A DNA stretch of 64,000 nt from Leuctra nigra. Taxonomy: Eukaryota; Arthropoda; Insecta; Plecoptera; Leuctridae. Shown piece after piece: positions 48,207 to 58,379 of this stretch. Position 1 is the first letter of the stretch. Each line of letters opens with the position of its first letter. The notes under the pieces are model-generated. The model had not been told where the DNA came from and searched no databases. It was given only the letters and a program-made list of their open reading frames with translations. Both the position numbers and the translations under genes were made by a program. Where the stretch lies: positions 310,001 through 374,000 of the forward strand of contig OW203770.1 of assembly GCA_934045905.1 (NCBI GenBank), written 5' to 3'.

Positions 48207-48415
48207 ATCACGATTTTCACGGCCCTCTAGGTCGTAAACGGCATGACTGATTGTTGCCGCGTGATGTATATGTTGTCAGGTGGGCCATAGCTCAAAATTA
48301 AGACATTTCACAACAATGAGAGATTTTCCATTGTCGAGATCCAGTAGCCGAGAATGCCATGTTGTTGCTTACAGTAAAAGTAGTTGGTCTGTTCCTCGGT
48401 TTAGGCATTTACGGT
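48207..48415 (+). repeat. CRE/ETS-array family, 3' fragment
   Basis: It matches about 37850-38085 (CCCTCTAGGTCGTAAACGGC, CTTACAGTAAAAGTAGTTGG) and stops at CATTTACGGT, where the next MITE begins. The terminal palindrome is lost. Confidence 0.7.
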
Positions 48416-48885
48416 CAGTGTTGGGGAGGGAACTTTTAAAAAGAACGCGTTCTTTTTTGTATACAAAGAACGTGAACGTCAAACGTTCGTTTTAACCACG
48501 AACGTTTCGATCAAGTTCGCTCTTTCCTACTGAGCACTAAGCAGTCGAATCGGAATAAAGTCCGAGCCGATCCGAAGATTTCCGAAGTTTCTTTAACTAT
48601 GGCGATAGTTAAAGTGGCGATGGCGATATGGCGATAGCGATAGTTACTATGGCGAGGGTAGTTTGAGGCAGGTGTGGAAGGGGAAGTAGGGGCCCCTCTT
48701 AGATTCTTCCCAGTTCCATTTAAGTTTCACGCGTAGTTAATTATATAGTTAATTTTTTTTAAGGAACGTGAACTTTTACTTCTTATGCTTAAAATAAAGA
48801 ACTTGAACTTTTAAAAAGTTCATATATTTGGACGTGAACTGAACTTTTAAAAAGATCGTTTTAAAAAGGAACTTCCCCAACACTG
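48416..48885. mobile_element. hAT-like MITE, 22 bp before a Ly6 exon
   Basis: The ends CAGTGTTGGGGA and TCCCCAACACTG are inverted repeats. The interior is made of GAACTTTTAAAAAG-type motifs and differs from the 39991 element. No matching 8-bp target duplication is seen, so the left junction has been rearranged. Its right end and the following GGCTG correspond to the position of the hAT MITE before the paralogous exon 40618. Confidence 0.75.
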
Positions 48886-48907
48886 GCTGTAATTCCCCTG
48901 TGTTTAG

Positions 48908-49044
48908 ATCAAGTGTCTGCAGTGCAAAACTGGCGCAGCGTGTGGAGAAGCCGGGGCGGTTGCGCCCCCTGCAGCCGCTGCCGATACTGCCATATACATG
49001 GCGTGTGCAGACGCAACGGTCTGCACCACCAACAGTAAAGGAAG
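48908..49044 (+). CDS. Multi-Ly6-domain protein, exon 4 (domain 2, first half)
   Basis: The acceptor CCCCTGTGTTTAG is followed in phase 0 by IKCLQCKTGAACGEAGAVAP. A Pro/Ala-rich loop, MACAD and TVCTTNSKG follow. The donor GGAAG|GTAATG is identical in setting to the exon at 40618-40769, of which this is a paralogue with a shorter loop (137 nt against 152). It is phase 0 to 2. Cysteine order CxxC...C...C...C matches the first half of a Ly6 domain. This exon and its partner exon downstream form domain 2 of the protein. Confidence 0.75.
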
Positions 49045-49085
49045 GTAATGCACGGCTTTCACTTTGGGCGCGCCACTAGCGGCGT

Positions 49086-50560
49086 TCTAGAATTCAGCGA
49101 AACATGCAGCGCTGCAGCGAGTAAATGGCGTCCTGCTAGATGAATTACCGCTTAATTTATGAACGATTTGCTTAGTTTTGCTAGATGAATGTGCCCAGTG
49201 AACACTAGGACGTACCTGGGACGTCCCCAGGACAGACTACTTACTTAGGTAGGACATCCCCAGTCCGTCCTAAACTCGGCCTAAAATGATCCCCAGAGTG
49301 TCCCCAGAGTGTCCTAATTACACAAGTTTTTCGATCCCAGGTACGTCCTAAATTAGGCGGACCTTCCTAAAAAAGGACGACACTGCCTAATTTAGGATAT
49401 CCATTGTCCTACTTTAGGACGTCATTTTCTTATTTAGGTAGATGCTTTTCCTAAATTAGGATGAAAATGACAAATTTAATATATAATTTTTCATTATTAT
49501 TATAATAGAATGGTATTTCCTATGGAAGATAATTTTCCCCTATTTGGATGCAATTGCCATATTTAATAGACAGGTTCTATTTGCACAGACACCAATTCGC
49601 ACGATTCGCATTATTCATATTCATTAATTCAGTTATCAATGTTTGCATCCAAAAAATATTGCTCCGACTCCAAGGTGACAACTTAGGTTCCAGTGCAAAA
49701 TAAAAGAAATACACATTTTTCCTATCATCCAATAGGACATGTCTCTTTTTGTTATAATATCTTATAATACTTGGCAGATTTTGGAAATAATATAACTTAC
49801 TTAAAAACAAACGATAAAGAGATATGCTGAAATTAAAAATCTATATTGTGAAGTCGAAGGGCAGAGTACTCTGTTGACAGTTGTAGAAACTTTTAAAAAT
49901 ATTTCAATAGCAGCCATTTTTAGGACAATTCTTCCTAAAAAAGGCAATTGCCTAATTTAGGAAGAATTGTCCTAAAATAGGATTTCAGTAGCAGCCATTT
50001 TTAGGACAATTCTTCCTAAAAAAGGCAATTGCCTAATTTAGGAAGAATGTTCCTAAAAAAGGATCTTCTTCCTTTATTAGGATATCCCAGGGAGGTACCC
50101 AGGACATCCTAGTAGGATGTCCTACTTTAGGCTAGGATATCCTAAAAATAGTCTGTCCCTGGGACGACCTGTGTTCACTGGGTGGCGGCAAGATTTTAAA
50201 ACATGGACTTCGTTGTCAAAGCAAAAATGCAATGAAATATAACGCAATAAACTATGCAATAATACGGCATATTATATTAGAGAAACATATATTTAACTCT
50301 CAGCTTCATCGGCATTTCATAAACGACGCATAACTGACAATTTAAATCATTGATACACAGATGAACATAAACAAACGCCGCCATTTTGCATCCATCTAGC
50401 GAATAAAGCGAAGATTTTTGTTGCTAGATCCGCTAGACAGCCGCTGTACGGCGCTGAAATTAAGAACACTTTGATGCAGGCAGCAGTCGCTGCAGCGCTG
50501 AATAAATGAACACTTTGCTAGATGTCCGCTGCAGCGCTGCATGTGTCGCTGAATTCTAGA
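49086..50560. mobile_element. DNA transposon remnant with TCTAGAATTCAGCG ends, host of a nested element
   Basis: The left end TCTAGAATTCAGCGAAACAT with GCAGCGCTGCAGCG is mirrored at the right by CGCTGCAGCGCTGCATGTG and CGCTGAATTCTAGA. It is interrupted by 49194-50182. No transposase is recognised. Confidence 0.65.
49194..50182. mobile_element. Nested MITE with CCCAGTGAACAC ends and CCTAAATTAGG motifs
   Basis: CCCAGTGAACACTAGGACGT at the left matches the inverse of ACGACCTGTGTTCACTGGG. Subterminal regions consist of repeated short palindromes of the kind CCTAAAWTAGG, including a direct duplication at about 49907-49980 and 49982-50060. There is no coding capacity. Confidence 0.7.
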
Positions 50561-51104
50561 TAGATAGTTGGACATTCTATTAGGAAAAAAAATGAAAACA
50601 ATACCAACGTGTGCTATTTTAAAAGTAATCAACCAAAAACTAAATGATTTTCCTATACTTCCTGTGTTACAGTTTTGTTCATTCTCGGAAGGCAATAAAT
50701 TGAAACCTCGCTATACGACAGGAGTTGCAAGTTAAATGACATTTTATGATTCATTTACTTAAATATAGTTGAAATGTAGGAAAACGTTTTCTGAACTTGT
50801 AATTTCAAGTTTTTTTTTTGTATATGTATAATGAAGGTACTACCTTAACGTCGCACTGTTCTGCAGCGAGGCTAATGGCGACGGATGAATGATTGTCTTG
50901 GATCCGGAACTTCGGCGTGTTTCCAGACCCAAAACAAGTTACAAACTAGCCTTAATGTGTTCAATTATAATCACGTAGATAACAAGTTTAACTCATAATC
51001 GATCGATTCGAATCTAATTAATCGAATCACCACGCACTTTACTTTTTCTAAAGTGAGCGATTTCTTTTCATAATATTTAACATTTTCTCCAGTGCCTAGC
51101 CCCG
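50561..51104. repeat. TTAA-MITE fragment and unassigned sequence
   Basis: About 50570-50858 matches one end of 30407-30943 / 47040-47574 (AACAATACCAACGTGTGC). The 48 bp after it match the flank of 30407. The remainder shows nothing recognisable. Confidence 0.5.
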
Positions 51105-51106
51105 GA

Positions 51107-51236
51107 GGGTTATTCTAAATTCCCTTGTCGTCTCGTTTCACGTGATACGGGCTCACTGCACACTGGAGTGCTATCTATTCAACATGGCAGTGACGCCGTA
51201 TCAGTTGATACGAGACGACAAGGGAATTTAGAAGAA
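51107..51236. mobile_element. Small foldback MITE
   Basis: GGAGGGTTATTCTAAATTCC and CTTGTCGTCTCG at the left are mirrored by CGAGACGACAAGG and GAATTTAGAAGAACCCTCC at the right. Confidence 0.65.
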
Positions 51237-51312
51237 CCCTCCTGAGCACAGAAACACAGCTATCGTAAACTTAGCATCTGATGCAAATTGTCTCAGCACG
51301 CCGAGGCGCTAT

Positions 51313-51970
51313 GTGGAACCAAAGATAATTAAAGCAAGAAGATGTTTCATGTAATGTTAAAATCTGTCTGTGAGAATTTGCGAAAAAAACAGAGTCCCAT
51401 GTCTCATAATAAACCTCACCAATAGATGTCTCTGTGTTTGGGGATCATTCTGGCAGCACTGCATTTCAAGATTTCAAGGTGCATTGACTGTTTTTAACTA
51501 TCTCTACAAGCATTTTCTTATAAAATATTTCATAGACTGCTAAAATTTAAAAATAGCAAACAAAAGTTTCTTTGCCATGATAGCTTAGATTTTATTAAAT
51601 TTCTCTCGCAATACATAACGAAATGATATGAGATCAATTGCATTTTATTCAGCTCAAAATTGTGTATATGAAAAGATACATTTAATTAGTAAATGACGAT
51701 TACCAGCGCCATGGAACTTGAAGCAACTTCAGAACTAGCTTGGACTTTTCAAGGTAAACTGTGAATTGTATTAGATAGACATTGCAACATTGTATTTGAG
51801 AGTTTTGAAGTCCAATAACATAAGTGGGAGAGAGACAGACATATATGAATCAGAGACATCTATTGATGGTGAGGTTTATTATGAGACATGGGACTTTGAT
51901 TTTTTTCGCAAATTCTCACAGACAGATTTTAACATTACATGAAACATCTTCCTGCTTTAATTATCTTTGG
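51313..51970. mobile_element. MITE ending about 18 bp before Ly6 exon B' copy 1
   Basis: CCAAAGATAATTAAAGCAAG and AAGATGTTTCATG at the left are mirrored by CATGAAACATCTTCCTGC and TTTAATTATCTTTGG at the right. Inverted arms extend for more than 100 bp. TGGAA occurs on both outer sides and may be a short target duplication. Confidence 0.7.
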
Positions 51971-51988
51971 TGGAACGCACTCACAGAG

Positions 51989-52343
51989 AATCTATAATGT
52001 AGCAATGTGTCTAAGGGGCTGCGGAGCGGCGGACGTAACTGCGGGCGCTGACGGAAAGTGCGAGGGGACGGCCGCCGCAGCTACTGACACCTGTTGCACG
52101 CCTGCCGCCGATGCCACGGCACCCTGCCCTATTGTCTCAGATCACCCACAGAGAATCTATAATGTAGCATTGTGTCTAAGGGGCTGCGGAGCGGCGGACG
52201 TAGCCGCGGGCGCTGACGGAAAGTGCGAGGGGACGGCCGCCGCAGCGACTGACACCTGTTGCACGCCTGCCGCCGATGCCACGGCACCCTGCAATGTCGG
52301 AGCGTTGAAGGATCGCGAGGCGACTGGCGGTGGCGGTGGCCAG
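51989..52343 (+). CDS. Multi-Ly6-domain protein, exon 5 (domain 2, second half; internally duplicated)
   Basis: The exon contains two near-identical copies of a Ly6 second half: copy 1 from 51989 and copy 2 from 52154. Each is preceded by an acceptor-like CACAGAG and each reads IYNVA(M/L)CLRGCGAADV, KCEG, then TDTCCTPAADATAPC in the frame required by the donor at 49044. Copy 1 has no donor of its own and runs in frame into copy 2. Copy 2 continues CNVGALKDRE and a Gly run and ends in phase 0 at GGCCAG|GTAAGT. Using the 52154 acceptor gives a normal domain (190 nt). Using 51989 gives one with a doubled C-terminal half. I favour 52154, because it keeps the total cysteine pattern and overall frame. 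Confidence 0.7.
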
Positions 52344-52666
52344 GTAAGTTCACCAGTCATTCCAGGGGTGCCAGGGCGCTGAAAACACTCGCGGGGGGTT
52401 TGGGGGGGCAACACCCGCCAATTTGACCCCGGCGGGATTTTTTTGATGATAAAAAAATGACGTAAATTTTAGAGAATAAAGTCGTAACTCATGAGTGAAT
52501 TTAACGGATTTTGAAAAAAAATTGCAGCTCGCGTTCCGTCCATGTCCCATTAAGAAGCCAGGGCGCCGCCCTGCCTTTAAACAGGGCCTCTCGCCCGGCA
52601 AGTGAGAGGTCCCAAGTTCGTGCCCCGGTTCGGTCGGATATTTTTCACAACACACATCCCTTCATA
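52344..52666. other. Intron sequence with a tRNA-like remnant
   Basis: About 52585-52640 (CTCTCGCCCGGCAAGTGAGAG followed by CAAGTTCGTGCCCC) resembles an anticodon arm and T arm and may be a SINE head. No gene. Confidence 0.35.
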
Positions 52667-55028
52667 TCAATTGGAAGTGGGCTCATACATATTCTTGCAG
52701 TACTGTTAATATGGCGATATTAGACTGGTATCTTTTCATAATTTGATCTTGACTGAAGGAAATCATGAAACGTTGTCAAATAATTACTAACTAATGGAAC
52801 ACAATTATATATTTTTGAAGTGTCAAGTGTATAAAGTTAAATTTTTTAATAGAAATTCAATATGACTGTCTTCTTTGTGAAATGTATTTTTATAAAATGT
52901 GTATTAATAGAAATTGTTACATGATGAGAAGGTATAACGCATGAGACTTAATTATATTCACCACGAAACAATATTACGAAGATAACTATTGTGTATATTT
53001 ATAGAAAGCATAGACAACAAGTTTCATAGCGTATATATTCATATAGAAAATATTTTACAGAAGGTATGTATAATATGTACCTAATTGAAAGATGTTTCCC
53101 TATTATTCTAAACATTCAAAATGACGGTTGTATATAAATGGCACATGCTTATGAATAGAAAAATGTCTTTAAAAAAACGATGCGCCAAGTCCTTTTGTAA
53201 AGTATTTCTCGGTGTTTATACTTTTATTTCAAAGATACGATTAAATATTTGGAAATGTCATTGACTTGGCTCCTTTTTTGATATCACTCCTTTTCGGTGT
53301 TGAATTTTTTTAAAGTAAAGAGACTTGGCTGCCTTTTTTACACGGAGTGTTTTTTCCTGGGATATCACTTCTTTTGTTAGTTTATTCATACAGCTTGTAG
53401 CACAGCTTGTGTCCGTGCAAGAACTTATTTCTTTAAAAAAATACGCCTATGCCGATTTGGATACTTAGAAAAGTTGCGTTTGGTATATAAGATTAAAATA
53501 ATTATCCAAGAAGAATAGCTTTAAGTTTCGTTACAATCGGTCCAGCCGTTTTCGATATATGTCGTCACTACCGGTTTTAGCAATGGCGGCCGAAAATAAT
53601 GTCGTCTTGAATTCATAATTATTACTCCTACACATTTCCAAAATTTGGTTGCAATCGGTACAGCCGTTTTTGATATATGACGTCACTTCCGGTTTTAACA
53701 ATGGCGGCCGAAAATAATGTCGTCGTGAATTCATAATTATTAGTAGAACACATTTCCAAAATTTGGTTGCAATCGGTACAGCCATTTTCGATATATGACG
53801 TCACTTCCGGTTTTAACAATGGCGGCCGAAAATAATGTCGTCTTGAATTCATAATTATTAGTACAACACATTTCCAAAATTTGATTGCAATCGGTACAGC
53901 CATTTTCGATATTTGACGTCACTTCCGGTTTTAACAATGGCGGCCGAAAATAATGTCGTCTTGAATTCATAATCATTAGTCCAACACATTTCCAAACTTA
54001 GGTTGCAATCGGTACAACCGTTTACGATATATGACGTCACTTCCGGTTTTAAAAATGGCCGCCGAGAACACTGCAACCTTGAATTTATAATTATTTACAA
54101 AGTACGTTTACTTATATCTATTTTAAAGTATAAAGTGGTGAATTTAGCGTCATTTAGCATATTTATGACGTCATTTCCGGTATAGGTCATAAAATGTGTG
54201 ACGTCATTTCCGGTTTCGATATTTGAATCATCAAATATTACTGATTACATAAAGTTGACCGTCTAAATCGTTTAGCGCTGGTTTTGTTCTAATCTGTTTA
54301 GCCGTTTTTGAGACATGATGTCACTTCCGGTTTCAAAATGGCGGCTTCCGGTTGGTTTTATAACAAGTCAAATGAAATATCAAAAGTACAAACGTTACAT
54401 AAATATCAAGACAATCGGATCAACAGTTGTTGATGAAATGCAAATCGATGTATATTAAATTTCATGACGTCATTTCCGGTTTATTTAAAATAATGTTCAG
54501 TCTTTTGATATTGATAATCCATATAGATGACCGTCTGAAACGATTGGCGCAAATTTCGTTCCGATCGGTCCAACCGTTGACGAGATATGACGTCACTTCC
54601 GGTTTCAAAATGGCGGCACAAAAAATTCATGGGGACAAGGTTAAATCAGACGCCAAAAGTGCACACGTGGTAAAAATGTGAGATCAATCGGTTCAGCCGT
54701 TTAGGCTGTGGCCTGTTTACCGGATTTTAGCTCCAGCCTACTACTATGATTACTGATTATGAAAACCGCCCTAAAACACTGTTTTCACGGCCCTCTAGCG
54801 CGCAAAGGGCGTAACCTATTGTTCCCAAATTTGGTATATGTTGTAGGGTGGGCCATAGCTCGAAATTAAGATATTTCGCAACAATGTGAGATTTCTCAAT
54901 TTTAAGATCCAGTAGGCCGAAAATGCCACTTTGATGCTTACAGTAAAAGTGGGTTTGCTCCAGCCTTTATATGAGAGTGTGCGCGCGCCGTACGACTTGG
55001 CTGGCGTGGAGCGACCGCTCCACTAGAT
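52667..55028 (+). repeat. CRE/ETS-array family element, copy 4 (5' truncated)
   Basis: It matches copy 2 from its CAATTGGAAGTGGGCTCAT onward and ends at GCGTGGAGCGACCGCTCCAC plus TAGAT. The array (about 53530-54070) has four clean units of about 117 bp with TATGACGTCACTTCCGGTTT. ORFs reported on the minus strand here are simply the repeat read through. Confidence 0.8.
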
Positions 55029-55275
55029 AATAACGTAGCATACATAATGCATTATTTTTTAATTATAAGATCTTAATTATAACAACGGCAAGTAAACATT
55101 TATTCTATTTAATATACCTATACCTATATGAACTCAAATAATATTATTAATAATATTAATACCTATTAGTTAAACCTTTACTCTTCTCTTTATTCGGTAA
55201 ATAGAGGTATTTACATTGAGGTTTACTAAAATATTTATTTCTATTTCTAATGAGATTTATTGGCCAGCTTACTCG

Positions 55276-57534
55276 TTACTCGTTAAGGTATTCATCTAAG
55301 GAATAATAGGCTTTTTTGATGAGGTACGTTTTTAGTCTGTGTTTAAATATGTGCATCTCCTTTTGATTTCTTATGTCTTTAGGTAAATTATTGTATAGTT
55401 TTAATTTTTCATAATTTGAATTTTTTTGGGTTAATTTCATTCTGTGATTTGTTGCATGCACTTTATCTTTCTGCCTTGTGTTGTGTTTGTGTACGTCCTG
55501 GTTTTGTGGTAAATTTTGAAGATTTTTTTGAATCGTTACTGACGCTTCATATATGTATAGACTAGAGAAAGTTAGTATCTTATGCTTTATGAAGTGTGGC
55601 TTGCAGTGTGGTTTTGCAAACGAGTTTTTATCCTTGTTTCTGAGTCCTAGAATTGTTCTTACTGCTCTCTTTTGTAGTTTGAATATTTGCCTACTATAGG
55701 AGGAGTTTCCCCAGAATTGTACGCCATACCGCATATGCGACTCGAAATTGGCATAGTAGGCTATTTTGGCGGTCTTAATATTTGTAGTTCTTTTTACTAT
55801 TTTTAGGGCAAAGCATGAGCTACTGAGTTTTTTTGATAATGCCTGACAGTGACCTTTCCATTTTAGTTTGTCATCTATTATCAGTCCTAGGAATTTGGTT
55901 TCCTCAACTTTATCTATTTTAGTGTTATCTATTTTGTTTTCAAAACTGCTTATTGTGGTATTGGGGAGTTTATGGAGGCTATTGAAGTGAATAAAATTTG
56001 TTTTGGAAGAGTTCAACAGTAATTTGTTAGCATTAAACCAAGTTGTTGCCTCCTGCATAGTTGTTTCTGCTTTTGCTTTTAACATTTCCTTATCTTTATC
56101 TTTGATTATTATGCTAGTGTCATCGGCGTAAAGTTCTGCATTACAAATTAATTCAGGTAGATCATTGATAAATATCACGAAAAGAAGCGGTCCCAATATT
56201 GATCCTTGGGGTACTCCTGCCGAGACTGCTTCTGGCTTTGACAGATATTTCGATTCTCTGCCGTTAGTGTCTAGGGCAGTTATTTCTACGTGTTGTATTC
56301 TATCAGACAAGTATGAGTTCATTAATTCTAGTGCTCTTCCCCTTATCCCATAATGTTGCAGTTTAGATAGGAGTATTTTGTGATCTATGCAATCGAATGC
56401 CTTTGATAGGTCACAAAATACCCCTATAACTTGCTCCTTGTTTTCAATTCCCTTTACCGCGTTTTCGATGAAATTTCCTATAGTGTCTGTCGTTCCTTTC
56501 TTTTGTCGAAATCCGTTTTGTTTGTTGGACAGTAAATTTTCTTGTTCTAGAAATGATGCTACCCTCACATGTATAATTTTTCTAGGAGTTTCGAAATGGT
56601 TGGTAGTAGGGAAATTGGCCTATAGTTACAGATTTGATTTTTCAATCCCTTTTTGTAAAGGGGTATTATTTTCGATAATTTTAGCTTTTTGGGGAATATT
56701 CCATTGTTGAGGCAGCTGTTAAATATGTGTACGAGAGGATGAACTATGTATTTTATACATTTTTTAATCAGTGTTATTGGAATTTCATCTAGTCCAAAAG
56801 AATTCTTGTTCTTGAAGTTCATCGTTATGTTCAATAATTCTTTCGTATTGGTTTCCCTTAAGAAAATGGTTTTCTGTGAGTAGGTTTCCTTTTTCATGAA
56901 TTGTTGATATTCATTTCCAATATTTTGCAGGTTATTTGTTAGTGATTTCGCGGTGTATGCATATTCCATATTAAATGCATTGGCAATATGTTCATGATTA
57001 TTAATTATCTCATTTTCTCTCATTAATTGTATGTTTTCATTGTGCTTGCATTTAGTGTTGTTTGTTTGTTCATTTATCACTTGCCAAACCTTTTTTGATT
57101 TTTTTATATTTTCACAAGCATTTATTTGGTTTTGAATATCTTGATTTTTTGCTGATGCTAATATCTTTTTGTAGATTCTTTTGTATGATTTATAGTAGGT
57201 ATTAGTGAATGAAGTTTGGTAGTGTTTGTTTATTGTAAATAAGGCTTTTAGATTTTTGCTGGATGCTTTTATTCCTAATGTTAGCCAAGAGAGTCTTTTC
57301 TGCTTAACATTTTGTTTTATTTTCTTTTTTGGAAAGTGAAGGTCAAATGTGGTTTTAAATAGGGTTTCAAACGCTGTATATTTCTCATCTGGTGTGATGG
57401 TGTCATACACTGTGTCCCATGACGTTTCTTTTATGCTATCAATAAAGGTTGATACGTTTTTTTCGCTAAACTGGCGTCTTGTTATGGTCCTTGGTATTAT
57501 TTTAGGGGCGTTCAATTTGAGTGTTATTTTTTGT
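55276..57534 (-). pseudogene. 5'-truncated LINE with a frameshift, inserted in the Ly6 exon array
   Basis: Minus-strand reverse transcriptase of CR1/L2/Jockey style. The upstream part (to about 56565) includes NYRPISLLPTISKLLEK. The downstream part has FCDLSKAFDCIDH, GVPQGSILGPLLFVIFINDL and catalytic YADD, then the typical C-terminal thumb region. The two parts are in different frames, separated by a single-base change near 56570-56580, so the copy is inactive. The endonuclease and any ORF1 are absent. The 5' truncation lies exactly at 57534, where sequence switches to the first copy of the Ly6 exon repeat. Roughly 55030-55275 may be its 3' UTR. Confidence 0.85.
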
Positions 57535-58188
57535 GCCGGCAACGCCGCCGCCGAGTTCAGCTGCTTCACGTGCAGAGCGACGCTCAACGCCACGGAGAAG
57601 AACACGACACTCACGGCATGATACTAACTCTGTCTGCAGGCCGGCAACGCCGCCGACGAGTTCAGCTGCTTCACGTGCAGAGCGACGCTCAACGCCACGG
57701 AGAAGAACACGACACTCACGGCATGATACTAACTCTGTCTGCAGGCCGGCAACGCCGCCGACGAGTTCAGCTGCTTCACGTGCAGAGCGACGCTCAACGC
57801 CACGGAGAAGAACACGACACTAACGGCATGATACTAACTCTGTCTGCAGGCCGGCAACGCCGCCGACGAGTTCAGCTGCTTCACGTGCAGAGCGACGCTC
57901 AACGCCACGGAGAAGAACACGACACTCACGGCATGATACTAACTCTGTCTGCAGGCCGGCAACGCCGCCGACGAGTTCAGCTGCTTCACGTGCAGAGCGA
58001 CGCTCAACGCCACGGAGAAGCGCTGCGCGAAGAACACGACACTCACGGCATGATACTAACTCTGTCTGCAGGCCGGCAACGCCGCCGACGAGTTCAGCTG
58101 CTTCACGTGCAGAGTGTCGCTCAACGCCACGGAGAAGCGCTGCGCGAAGAACACGACACTCACGGCATGATACTAACTCTGTCTGCAG
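57535..58188 (+). repeat. Tandem array of partial exon plus 3' splice site
   Basis: Six partial copies precede the full exon at 58189, starting at 57535, 57640, 57745, 57850, 57955 and 58072. Periods are 105 bp, and 117 bp for the last two owing to an extra CGCTGCGCGAAG. Each unit has GCCGGCAACGCCGCCGACGA at the start of coding, and all junctions carry GATACTAACTCTGTCTGCAG, which includes the branch-point consensus TACTAAC. No unit has a donor. The long ORF over the array is a by-product of the periodicity being a multiple of three. Confidence 0.85.
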
Positions 58189-58325
58189 GCCGGCAACGCC
58201 GCCGACGAGTTCAGCTGCTTCACGTGCAGAGTGTCGCTCAACGCCACGGAGAAGCGCTGCGCGAAGAACACGACTGCTCTGGAGAAATGCACGACCAAGC
58301 AGTGCAGACTCACGCAGGAGGCCTG
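58189..58325 (+). CDS. Multi-Ly6-domain protein, exon 6 (domain 3, first half)
   Basis: After ATACTAACTCTGTCTGCAG the phase-0 frame reads AGNAADEFSCFTCRVSLNAT, then RCAKN, KCTTKQCRLTQEA, and ends in phase 2 at GCCTG|GTGAGA. The length, 137 nt, and the phases equal those of exon 48908-49044. Cysteine order CxxC...C...C...C fits the Ly6 first half, and NAT and NTT are potential N-glycosylation sites. Of the seven tandem copies this last one alone extends to a donor, so it is the only copy that can be spliced through. The tandem upstream acceptors could, in principle, add multiples of the repeat in frame. Confidence 0.75.
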
Positions 58326-58379
58326 GTGAGAACTCACAGCCAGTGCTGTGACAGTCTAGATATAGATCTAGATCATTAA

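Noticed and set aside
52129..52414. Minus-strand ORFs rich in Arg, Pro and Ala opposite the Ly6 exon
   Set aside because: These are antisense shadows of a GC-rich coding exon. The plus strand has splice sites and a conserved cysteine pattern.
53531..54076. Overlapping minus-strand ORFs with repeating peptide blocks
   Set aside because: They are read-through of the 117-bp TGACGTCACTTCCGG array, so the repetition comes from DNA units rather than a repeat protein.
57531..58379. 282-codon plus-strand ORF over the exon array
   Set aside because: It reads a repeat whose period is a multiple of three, in a frame different from the Cys-rich exon. It crosses introns and splice signals and has no family match.
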